A stretch of DNA of 7,814 nt, taken from positions 1 to 7,814 of the forward strand of contig JALOTM010000033.1 of NCBI GenBank assembly GCA_025457905.1. The letters run 5' to 3'. Positions 1 through 5,603 of this stretch are shown here, piece after piece; the stretch's first letter is position 1, and each line of letters opens with the position of its first letter. A program made the position numbers and the translations under genes. Below the pieces are notes generated by a model. That model was not told the origin of the DNA. It saw nothing but the letters and a program-made list of their open reading frames with translations, and did no database searches. Source of the stretch: Methanomassiliicoccales archaeon. Lineage in GTDB: Archaea; Thermoplasmatota; Thermoplasmata; Methanomassiliicoccales; UBA472.

Positions 1-507
1 GGTGCCACGGGTAGGGGGGCCCAGACCACCACCTGCCCGGCCGGGACCTGCGTACCAGGGAAGAAGGAGTTCCCCAAGGACCTGACCAAGATCGTCATCG
101 CCCACGAACTTCCTTATGCAGCCCAGGGCTCGCCACACAATTACAAGGACCTCATCGAGAAGGCGGCCAAGGGTTTCGAGGCCAACGGGCCGGCGTTCCT
201 GAACGTCATCTCGCCCTGCCCCAGGGGATGGAGGCATGACTCCGCCAAGACCATCGACATGGCCAAGCTGGCGGTGGAGACCTGCATCTGGCCCCTATAC
301 GAGTTCCAGAACGGCGTATGGAGGCTGACCGGGGACACGCTGAGGATCGCCGAAGGCTCGAGGACCAAGCTGCCGGTTTCAGAGTGGCTCAAGGCCCAGG
401 GGCGCTTCAGCCACCTGACCAAGGACAAGTGGGCCTTCGTCGCCGAGGAGATCCAGGCCAACGTGGACAGGAAATGGGAGGAGCTGCTCAAGCTTTGCAA
501 GCTCTGA
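1..507 (+). CDS. porB: Pyruvate (2-oxoacid):ferredoxin oxidoreductase beta subunit, 3' part
   Basis: The reading frame is open from base 1 and ends with TGA at 505-507, giving the last 168 residues; the start lies outside the window. This subunit binds thiamine pyrophosphate and a [4Fe-4S] cluster and, with the other Por subunits, oxidatively decarboxylates pyruvate or another 2-oxoacid to an acyl-CoA, reducing ferredoxin (or runs in reverse). Family features visible are the GATGRGAQTTT block at the start, a PGKKEFPKDLTKI stretch, and SPCPRGW at about residues 75-81. The Cys in that last block matches the conserved C-terminal cluster Cys of the family (usual form CPTGW, here with Arg for Thr). 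The N-terminal CxxC and TPP motif are not in view. Which oxoacid is used cannot be told from this part; VorB- or KorB-type relatives are alternatives. The gene converges on the radical SAM gene with a 75-bp gap. Confidence 0.85.
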   Translation, partial: GATGRGAQTTTCPAGTCVPGKKEFPKDLTKIVIAHELPYAAQGSPHNYKDLIEKAAKGFEANGPAFLNVISPCPRGWRHDSAKTIDMAKLAVETCIWPLYEFQNGVWRLTGDTLRIAEGSRTKLPVSEWLKAQGRFSHLTKDKWAFVAEEIQANVDRKWEELLKLCKL

Positions 508-582
508 CGCGTCCCGCAAACCCCTTCGATCTTATCCTTTTCCAAGCTCAAGTGACTACCTGGTCGCATTCTCACGGCAATC

Positions 583-1305
583 TCAAGTCTCACGGTCCCC
601 TCGACCTTCGTAGGTGACGTTGAGCCCCTGGCGATGGAAACGCCTGGAGATCTCCTGCAACGACCTATATGTCAGAGGCGTCGCATGGCAAGGCCGTGTG
701 GGCGTGCTGAGGTAGATCAGGTCCGGTGACAGGTCGGAGCAGAGCTGTGCCAGCCCCTCGGCCTGAGACTCGTTCTCCTTCATTAGCATTATCTGCAGCC
801 TGAGGCTCCCCTTGTAGTTGGACCGCATGTACCTAAGGCCTCTAACCATGCGGGAGAAGGAAACGTCGCAGTGGGGGCGGTTGATGCGCTGGAAGGACCT
901 CTCGTCGCTGGCGTCGACCTTGGCGATGATAACGTCCGCCCTCTCCAGATCCTCCCTGACCTCGCTCCTCTCCATCAGGGTGGAATTGGTAAGGACGGCC
1001 GTGCTCCCGACGCCCGAGGCCCTGGCGGCCTCGATCATCTCGCCCAGGTTGGAGGCGAGAGTCGTCTCGCCCGTCCCGAAGAACCTTATCGGGAGCCCTC
1101 GATGGATGGAGGCCAGCTCGGACAGGTCCTCCACGACCTCCTCTGTGGAGACCAGCGAGGAGCGCTTGGTGGCGAGGAAGCCTGATGAGCCGAGCATACA
1201 ATAGATGCAGTCCTCGCTGCATACCTTTGGGGCCCTGCGGATAGGGTCCACGCTCATGCACTCCCCAAGCCGCCATGAGTTGATAGGGCCCTTGATGGTC
1301 TTCAC
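583..1305 (-). CDS. Radical SAM protein, COG0731-like, function unknown
   Basis: A protein of 240 residues, starting at GTG (1303-1305) and preceded by a good ribosome site (GGGTGGA, 5-nt spacing). The N-terminus KGPINSWRLGECMSVDPI matches the GPVPSRRLG..LGIDPI block typical of COG0731-type radical SAM proteins. It is followed by the [4Fe-4S]/SAM motif C29-x3-C33-x2-C36. Next come a GTGETTL motif at 77-83 (usually GNGEPTL, part of the SAM site), a TNSTLM strand near 106, a KVDAS strand at 129-133 and INRPH at 141-145, all in the family order. A radical SAM TIM-barrel enzyme generating a 5'-deoxyadenosyl radical is therefore likely. The substrate is unknown; annotation as wyosine synthase (Taw1) would be over-reach because the Taw1-specific extra cluster is not seen. 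At 240 residues it is short, ending soon after the TPTRP block. It is divergent from a methyltransferase gene, and the shared 109-bp promoter region suggests co-regulation. Confidence 0.85.
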   Translation of the reverse strand: MKTIKGPINSWRLGECMSVDPIRRAPKVCSEDCIYCMLGSSGFLATKRSSLVSTEEVVEDLSELASIHRGLPIRFFGTGETTLASNLGEMIEAARASGVGSTAVLTNSTLMERSEVREDLERADVIIAKVDASDERSFQRINRPHCDVSFSRMVRGLRYMRSNYKGSLRLQIMLMKENESQAEGLAQLCSDLSPDLIYLSTPTRPCHATPLTYRSLQEISRRFHRQGLNVTYEGRGDRET

Positions 1306-1349
1306 TCCGTTCCACCCTTCGGTCGTTCTGCAAGATTCAGAGCTTGTTG

Positions 1350-1357
1350 TTAATAAA
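1350..1357 (-). promoter_or_regulatory. Archaeal TATA-like box for the radical SAM gene
   Basis: On the minus strand the sequence reads TTTATTAA, preceded by a purine-rich CAAAGAA that could be the BRE. The box lies about 45 nt before the GTG start, so a transcript starting about 25 nt downstream would have a leader of roughly 20 nt carrying the ribosome site. The same AT-rich core could serve the divergent methyltransferase gene. Prediction by eye only. Confidence 0.45.
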
Positions 1358-1381
1358 TTCTTTGCACTGACAAGCCTTTCA

Positions 1382-1397
1382 TAGGATTCAAATCCTA
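1382..1397. promoter_or_regulatory. 16-bp palindrome in the divergent promoter region
   Basis: TAGGATT at 1382-1388 and its exact reverse complement AATCCTA at 1391-1397 are separated by CA. It lies 17 bp before the methyltransferase start codon and upstream of the radical SAM TATA-like box, where a dimeric regulator could act on either or both genes. No known operator consensus was recognised. Confidence 0.35.
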
Positions 1398-1414
1398 GCA
1401 GGTCGAAGGGTCCG

Positions 1415-2068
1415 ATGATGAGCAGGCTGTTCGACGCCGTGGCCGACGACTACGACCTATTCTTCTCCGAGCGCCGGGACGTATTCCTGAGCGAGCTGGC
1501 CGCTATCAAGGGACTGGCGCTGTCCGGTGAGGGGTTGGACGTGGGCATGGGGACAGGGGCGTTCACCAGACATCTGGATAATGTGGTGGGTGTGGACATC
1601 TCCCGGGCCATGCTGCTCAAGTCCCTCCCCTATGGAATCCGTTGCGCCCAGGCCTCGGCCGAGCGGCTCCCCTTCAAGGACGGATCGTTCGGCTACGTGC
1701 TGATGGTCACGGTCCTCTGCTTCCTGGAGGGCCCGCAGGGGGCGATCTCGGAGGCCAGGAGGGTCCTTCGTCCCGGCGGGAGGTTGGCCATATGCTCGAT
1801 CGCCAGGGGCTCGCCCTGGGGCGAGAGGTACGAGCTCAAGGCACGGTCAGGGCATGCCCTCTACAGCCATGCAAGGCTCTTCACGGCCGAGGAGGTGCGT
1901 CACCTCATGGAGGGCGCTCGTCTCGAAGTGGTGGAGTCGATCTCCACCCTGCATCGTCACCCCGACCTCCCGGGCCAAGGGGCGGAACCCGTCCTCCGCG
2001 ATGAGAAAGGAAGCTTCTTCTGCGTGGTGGCCAGGAAAAGCCCTAAGGCTCCTGCTGCGAGGCCATGA
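1415..2068 (+). CDS. Class I SAM-dependent methyltransferase (UbiE/COG2226-like)
   Basis: A 217-residue cytosolic protein with the Rossmann-type methyltransferase fold. Motif I is LDVGMGTGAF at 41-50 (Met in place of the common Cys). The acidic residue that binds the SAM ribose is D61 in GVDIS. AERLPFKDGSFGYV at 82-95 matches the adenine-binding acidic loop and motif II. VLRPGGRLAI near 117-126 is the post-motif III block typical of the UbiE-like group. The N-terminal FDAVADDYD helix is also standard for it. The acceptor is not predictable from sequence. Two ATG codons stand in tandem at 1415 and 1418; either may be used, with a weak GAAGGG ribosome site. It is divergent from the radical SAM gene, which suggests the two might act on one substrate. 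Its last 26 bp overlap the end of hypC on the other strand. Confidence 0.85.
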   Translation: MMSRLFDAVADDYDLFFSERRDVFLSELAAIKGLALSGEGLDVGMGTGAFTRHLDNVVGVDISRAMLLKSLPYGIRCAQASAERLPFKDGSFGYVLMVTVLCFLEGPQGAISEARRVLRPGGRLAICSIARGSPWGERYELKARSGHALYSHARLFTAEEVRHLMEGARLEVVESISTLHRHPDLPGQGAEPVLRDEKGSFFCVVARKSPKAPAARP

Positions 2069-2267
2069 GCTCCTCCCAGAGCTTGATGGTCTCCTTGGCG
2101 TCCTCTTCGTCCACCACCTGGATGGCGAAGCCTGCATGCACCACCACATAATCTCCGACCTTCGGCTCTACCAAGGATACGTTGGCCTCCCTCTGCACGC
2201 CCCCGAAATCGATGGTGGCGTTCTGGCCGTGGATGGACACGATCTTACCTGGGACCGCTAGGCACAT
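2043..2267 (-). CDS. hypC: [NiFe]-hydrogenase maturation chaperone HypC
   Basis: A 74-residue protein of normal family length, starting MCLAVPGKIV. HypC/HybG proteins need the N-terminal Cys (C2) to bind HypD and the hydrogenase large-subunit precursor while the Fe(CN)2CO group is built and handed over. The conserved core VGDYVVVHAGFAIQVVDEEDAKET is fully present, as is the C-terminal helix LWEEL. The ribosome site GGAGGT (2275-2280, minus) is strong, 7 nt before ATG. The start lies 13 nt after the NAC stop, and the ribosome site directly abuts that stop, so co-transcription with nac is very likely. No other hyp gene or hydrogenase subunit is in the window. The 3' end runs 26 bp into the convergent methyltransferase gene. 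Confidence 0.93.
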   Translation of the reverse strand: MCLAVPGKIVSIHGQNATIDFGGVQREANVSLVEPKVGDYVVVHAGFAIQVVDEEDAKETIKLWEELMASQQEP

Positions 2268-2280
2268 GGTTGGGACCTCC

Positions 2281-2661
2281 TCATGACATCAGCCGGATGA
2301 TGGCCTCCGCTGGCTGGCCGTCGCAGGCATTCAGGGCCTCGATGGCCTTCTCCCGGGAAGCCCCGGTCTGGGACATGACCAGCTGGACATCCTCCTCGGG
2401 GACGATGGCCGCAGCGGGGGCGGCCGTCTTCTCCGCCGGACTTTGGCCGAGCGGAACGACCTTCTCCTCCCCCACCACCTGGAAGGTCTTCTGTCCCTGG
2501 ACCTTCATGATGGTGACCTCCGCATCCTTGATCTGGTACTCCTTGTCCTTGGTGCGGATGATGACCTCCGTGACCCCCTGAAGCTCCTCGGTCTCAATGC
2601 CCATGCGCTTCATGGCCTGCTTGACCTGGCGGGGGTTCACGCCTCGCATTCCTGGCATCAT
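2281..2661 (-). CDS. nac: Nascent polypeptide-associated complex protein (archaeal NAC)
   Basis: A protein of 126 residues. The archaeal NAC forms a homodimer, binds near the ribosomal exit tunnel and contacts emerging chains. The N-terminus MMPGMRGVNPRQVKQAMKRMGIETEEL is the family hallmark. The NAC domain covers about residues 12-67 (EVIIRTKDKEYQIKDAEV.. and KTFQVVGEE). An Ala/Pro-rich linker at about 75-88 follows. A UBA domain at about 87-126 (EEDVQLVMSQTG.. to PAEAIIRLM) closes the protein, as in eukaryotic NAC-alpha. Length and domain order are normal. The first of two tandem ATG codons was taken as start; the second would lose one residue. No clear ribosome site precedes it, and the TATA-like box implies a very short leader. 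It is the first gene of a probable nac-hypC operon. Confidence 0.95.
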   Translation of the reverse strand: MMPGMRGVNPRQVKQAMKRMGIETEELQGVTEVIIRTKDKEYQIKDAEVTIMKVQGQKTFQVVGEEKVVPLGQSPAEKTAAPAAAIVPEEDVQLVMSQTGASREKAIEALNACDGQPAEAIIRLMS

Positions 2662-2689
2662 GTTAACGGATGACGAACTCGGAGGGGTG

Positions 2690-2697
2690 TCTTAAAC
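2690..2697 (-). promoter_or_regulatory. Possible TATA-like box for nac-hypC
   Basis: The minus strand reads CCAAAG then GTTTAAGA, a plausible BRE plus TATA-like element centred about 32 nt before the NAC start. Transcription would begin only a few nt before the ATG, which agrees with the lack of a ribosome site. Weak match to consensus. Confidence 0.35.
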
Positions 2698-2703
2698 CTT
2701 TGG

Positions 2704-2761
2704 AAAAACGGTGGACGTCTCGGGGAAAAGGTGGAAGGGATTAAGGAGGGGCTTTCGCCCC
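2704..2761 (-). terminator. Possible glnA terminator region: hairpin followed by oligo-T runs
   Basis: A short inverted repeat, GGGGC-TTTC-GCCCC (2748-2761), lies 11 nt beyond the glnA stop. Further along the minus strand are TTTT (2726-2729) and TTTTT (2704-2708), the kind of oligo-T runs at which archaeal RNA polymerase stops. The hairpin has no T run directly after it, so it is not a bacterial-style intrinsic terminator. Confidence 0.35.
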
Positions 2762-2772
2762 AGTTCCGGGCC

Positions 2773-4125
2773 TCATAGCGCCTTGAGATACTTCTTGTGC
2801 TCCCAATCCGAGACCCAAGTGCGGTACTCGTCCCACTCTGCTCCCTTAATGTGGAGGAAGTGCGAGAAGATGTGCTCCCCCAGGACCTCCTTCATGAGCT
2901 TGCTGCCGGACAGCAGCTCCAGGGCCTGGCCGAGCGACTCGGGAAGGGAGTCGATGCCCAGGCGCTTCCTCTCCTCCTTGCTCATGTGATAGATGTCCTT
3001 CTCCACTGGCTCTGGTGGGTAGATGCCCTTCTCGATCCCGTCCAGGCCCGCAGCGAGCATGGCCGCGAACTGGAGGTAGGGGTTGCCGGCGGGATCGGGG
3101 TTGCGCAGCTCCACGCGCGTCCTCCCCCCGCGACCAGCGGGCACGCGGATAAGGGCGGAGCGGTTCATGTTGGCCCAGGAGATGTAGCAGGGGGCCTCGT
3201 ATCCCGGGACCAGGCGCTTGTAGGAGTTCACGTGCGAGGCCAGGAGGGCGCAGATCTCCCTGGAGTGGGTCAGGAGGCCGCCCAGGTACTTCATGGCCAG
3301 GTCCGAGAGCCCGTACTTGCCGTTGGGGTCGTCGAAGGCGTTGCGCCCGTCCACCATGGCCAGGCTCTGGTGCACGTGCATGCCCGAGCCGTTCACGCCG
3401 AAGAGTGGCTTGGGCATGAAGGTGGCATAGAGCCCGTACTGCGCGGCGATGGTCTTGACGCCGAACTTCAAGGTCATCATCCGGTCGGCCATGGTCAGCG
3501 CGTTCTGGTAGCGCAGGTCCACCTCGAGCTGCCCTGGAGCGACCTCATGGTGCGAGGCCTCCATGTCGAAGTGCATGGCATCGAAGGCTAGGACGATGTC
3601 CTTCCTGACCATCTCGCCGATGTCCAGGGGCATCAGGTCGAAGTAGCCGCCCGAGTCCGAAGGCTCCAAGGTGGGGTTGCCCTTCTCGTCCATGTTGAGC
3701 AGGAAGAACTCGAACTCCGGACCGACATTGAAGGTCCAGCCCTTCTCCTTGGCCTTTCCAATCATCTTCTCCAGGACCCAGCGCGGGTCCCCCTTGAAGC
3801 GGTTGCCGTTGTGGTCGAAGATGTTGCACATGAATCGCGCCGTCTTCATGGGCGAGTCGCAGGTCCATGGGTAGATCTGGAAGGATTCGAGGATGGGCTG
3901 CGCCCGCATGTCGCTCTCCTCGATGGTGGCATATCCCAGGATGGAGGAGCCATCGATGAACACGCCCTCGTCCATGGCACGGTCCAGCTTGGTCACGGGT
4001 ATCGACACGCTCTTGACCATGCCGAGGATGTCGGAGAACTGCATCTCGATGAAGCGCACATCCTCGTCCTTGACCTTCTTGAGGATGGCGTCCTTGGCTT
4101 CGTTCATCACCTTAGGGGAAGTCAT
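2773..4125 (-). CDS. glnA: Glutamine synthetase type I (GSI-alpha-like)
   Basis: A 450-residue cytosolic enzyme, the usual GSI-alpha length; it joins ammonia to glutamate using ATP and forms dodecamers. Motifs visible: the Asp latch DGSS at 58-61; metal/substrate glutamates E137 and E139 in GPEFEFF, and E194 and E201; the NGSGMHVHQS signature at 245-254 with H250; the flap E310 in VPGYEAP; phosphate/ATP-site arginines in NRSALIRVP (R322, R327); and VELRNPDPAGNPYL at 338-351. The C-terminal DIYHMSKEER block resembles the non-adenylylated B. subtilis-type enzyme, and the beta-type insertion is missing. Thr67 stands where B. subtilis GS has the feedback-sensing Arg62 (GFVRIEESD versus GYATIEESD). 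No ribosome site precedes ATG, and a TATA-like box is placed for a leaderless transcript. nac follows 111 bp downstream but probably has its own promoter. Confidence 0.96.
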   Translation of the reverse strand: MTSPKVMNEAKDAILKKVKDEDVRFIEMQFSDILGMVKSVSIPVTKLDRAMDEGVFIDGSSILGYATIEESDMRAQPILESFQIYPWTCDSPMKTARFMCNIFDHNGNRFKGDPRWVLEKMIGKAKEKGWTFNVGPEFEFFLLNMDEKGNPTLEPSDSGGYFDLMPLDIGEMVRKDIVLAFDAMHFDMEASHHEVAPGQLEVDLRYQNALTMADRMMTLKFGVKTIAAQYGLYATFMPKPLFGVNGSGMHVHQSLAMVDGRNAFDDPNGKYGLSDLAMKYLGGLLTHSREICALLASHVNSYKRLVPGYEAPCYISWANMNRSALIRVPAGRGGRTRVELRNPDPAGNPYLQFAAMLAAGLDGIEKGIYPPEPVEKDIYHMSKEERKRLGIDSLPESLGQALELLSGSKLMKEVLGEHIFSHFLHIKGAEWDEYRTWVSDWEHKKYLKAL

Positions 4126-4147
4126 GAAGGATGGCTATTAGGAACAG

Positions 4148-4160
4148 CATAAAATAGGTT
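4148..4160 (-). promoter_or_regulatory. glnA promoter, probably giving a leaderless transcript
   Basis: On the minus strand, AAACC (BRE-like) is followed by TATTTTAT. There are 23 nt between this box and the glnA ATG, so a start 25 or so nt below the box centre falls at or beside the ATG. The spacer has no Shine-Dalgarno match. AGGAA (plus strand, 4140-4144) and TTCCT (near 4170-4175) flank the box as short inverted arms; an operator is possible but these arms are too short to claim. Confidence 0.5.
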
Positions 4161-4240
4161 TCTGTCGAATTTTCCTGTCTCTTTTTAGACATTTCATCTA
4201 GTTTAACAACGGTGGCGGCTCATAACGAACGTGCAAGGCC

Positions 4241-5425
4241 TTATTTCAACGCCGAGCGCAGAGCGGCCAAGGCCGAGCTGAGGGCGACCTCCGCCTTGCT
4301 CGGGTCGGCCGCCCCTCCAGAGGCGAAGTTCATACCTCCCCCTCCCTTCCCTCCCACCAACCTCAGGCCCTCTGCAAGGACGAGGCGGCAGTCCACGGGA
4401 AGGTCCTTGCTGGTGGCCACGACGAGCATGAGTCGATCGTCGACCGAGGCCATGACCGCCGCAGAGCGCCCCTCGCCCACGAACCCGTTCACAGCGTCCA
4501 CGAGGGTCTTCTTGTCCACGCCCTCGAAGACTCCCGAGTAGACGCGCACCCCCTCCACCTTCTCCGGCTCCAAACGGGACAGGGCCTGCTTGGCGTAGGC
4601 CTTGAGCAGCTCGCGCCTGGAGCGCACCTCCGCACTGAGGTTGCCAATGGCGCCCACCAGATCGTCCGGCTGGGCCCCAGTGGCATCCGCGGCCTGCAGG
4701 GCTATGGAGGAGAGCCGCATGGCGGTCCCCATGGCCTCACGGCCGGTCTCGAACTCTATCTCGAAGTCCCCGGCGGGGCGGGCCGATACCAGCCGGGTCA
4801 CCAGGAGCATTTTTATCTCCCTGGTGTTCTGTACATGAACGCCCGCGCACGCCGCCCTGTCGATGTCCCCTATCCTCACTATACGGACCTTGTCGCCGTG
4901 TATCCTTTCCACCTTGATGCGGATCTCCTTCACGGCCTCGGAGTCCTTGGAGGCCCAGACCTCACTGACCGGAAGCTGGGCCGCGATGGCGTCATTGGCC
5001 TCCGTCTGCGCCATGGCCAACAGGGGCCAGTTCAGCTCGCCCTTGACGATGAGGCTCTTCTTGGCGGGGGTGATGGCGATCTTGACCAGCTCGATCTCGG
5101 GGTGCATCTTGCACAGGATAGAGAAGAGAAGGTGCTCTCCAGTGTGCCCCCTCATGAGGTCATGCCGTCGCTCCCAATCGATCTGGCATTCCACCCTGGT
5201 GCCTGGTGCAAGCCTGTGCCCCGGCACCTGATGCAGCACATCCTCGCCCTGGGCCCTCACGGACTTGACCTCCAGGCCAGAGATCCAACCCGAATCGGCG
5301 TCCTGCCCGCCTCCGCCCGGGAAGAAGGCTGTCCTGTCCAAGGCCACCCATTCCCCCTGCACATTGCAGACCTCGGCGTCGAACGTCCTCAGATAAGGGT
5401 CCACCTCATAGAGTAGGCGAGTCAT
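4241..5425 (-). CDS. alaX: Long alanyl-tRNA editing protein (AlaX-L-like) with DHHA1 domain
   Basis: A protein of 394 residues that resembles the editing half plus C-terminal domain of alanyl-tRNA synthetase without the catalytic core. Such proteins hydrolyse Ser- or Gly-tRNA-Ala in trans. TAFFPGGGGQ at 32-41 is the glycine-rich editing motif. Zn ligands are H94 and H98 (HTGEH) and C193 and H197 (CAGVH). The last part (about 280-394) is a DHHA1 domain ending in GGKGGGGMNFASGGA at 358-372. The usual CGGTH reads CAGVH here, so Thr is replaced by Val. A start at 5437 is also open (4 residues more, MGGRM), with a purine-rich site before it. I prefer 5425: MTRLLYEVDPYLRTF fits the family's N-terminus, and a TTTTTAG box lies about 25 nt upstream, as for a leaderless mRNA. 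Transcribed away from the Lrp gene and toward glnA (115-bp gap). Confidence 0.87.
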   Translation of the reverse strand: MTRLLYEVDPYLRTFDAEVCNVQGEWVALDRTAFFPGGGGQDADSGWISGLEVKSVRAQGEDVLHQVPGHRLAPGTRVECQIDWERRHDLMRGHTGEHLLFSILCKMHPEIELVKIAITPAKKSLIVKGELNWPLLAMAQTEANDAIAAQLPVSEVWASKDSEAVKEIRIKVERIHGDKVRIVRIGDIDRAACAGVHVQNTREIKMLLVTRLVSARPAGDFEIEFETGREAMGTAMRLSSIALQAADATGAQPDDLVGAIGNLSAEVRSRRELLKAYAKQALSRLEPEKVEGVRVYSGVFEGVDKKTLVDAVNGFVGEGRSAAVMASVDDRLMLVVATSKDLPVDCRLVLAEGLRLVGGKGGGGMNFASGGAADPSKAEVALSSALAALRSALK

Positions 5426-5450
5426 CCTCCCACCCATGTCCCTTCCCTTC

Positions 5451-5457
5451 TAAAAAC
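5451..5457 (-). promoter_or_regulatory. Possible TATA-like box for alaX
   Basis: The minus strand reads TTTTTAG with 25 nt between it and the ATG at 5425. It is too near the alternative ATG at 5437 (13 nt) to serve that start. It therefore bears on the start choice. Upstream in the same intergenic region sits a 5-bp-arm palindrome, AGAGG-CATGA-CCTCT (5489-5503), of unknown meaning. Confidence 0.35.
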
Positions 5458-5551
5458 ATGTCCCGGGCGATATGGCGCTTCGGCGAAGAGAGGCATGACC
5501 TCTGGCTCCGTGCACTCGACAAATGTATCGTTAGTACTTGAGGAAAACAGA

Positions 5552-5587
5552 CAAATATCCATTGAACCATTCTGAACATCATATTTG
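5552..5587 (+). promoter_or_regulatory. lrp promoter with inverted repeat across TATA box and transcript start
   Basis: AAATATCC at 5553-5560 is a fair TATA-like box, giving a start near 5580. The box is inside CAAATAT (5552-5558), whose exact reverse complement ATATTTG is at 5581-5587, 22 nt away. Between the arms, TGAACCAT and TGAACAT begin 10 bp apart (5563, 5573), one helical turn. This layout would suit autorepression by the Lrp-type protein, which is inference. Confidence 0.4.
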
Positions 5588-5603
5588 AGGGATGAGGGAA
5601 GCG

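Noticed and set aside
506..513. 8-bp palindrome GACGCGTC at the porB stop
   Set aside because: Too short to mean anything in GC-rich DNA, and no T run follows it.
570..595. Direct repeat TCTCACGG (570-577 and 588-595) near the radical SAM stop
   Set aside because: Only two 8-bp copies; no array, insertion or target-site context. Likely chance.
842..1333. 163-codon minus-strand frame over the radical SAM gene
   Set aside because: A shifted frame of the same strand with Arg/Gly-rich translation. The frame at 583-1305 has the radical SAM motifs.
1383..1397. GGATTCAAATCC looks like a tRNA T-arm
   Set aside because: No acceptor, D-arm or anticodon-arm sequence can be matched around it. It is better explained as the promoter palindrome.
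2797..3591. 264-codon open frame on the plus strand
   Set aside because: It lies wholly inside glnA on the other strand, and its Val/His/Gly-rich translation resembles nothing known.
4140..4175. AGGAA...TTCCT arms round the glnA TATA box, thought of as an NrpR-type nitrogen operator
   Set aside because: The known GGAA-N6-TTCC spacing is not met; the arms are about 26 nt apart, so they are not this site.
4835..5416. 193-codon open frame on the plus strand inside alaX
   Set aside because: Antisense shadow of a clear AlaX-L gene; no motif and no promoter.
5489..5503. AGAGG-CATGA-CCTCT palindrome between alaX and lrp
   Set aside because: Arms of only 5 bp, not AT-rich as Lrp sites usually are, and no second copy seen. 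Mentioned with the alaX promoter but not claimed as an operator.
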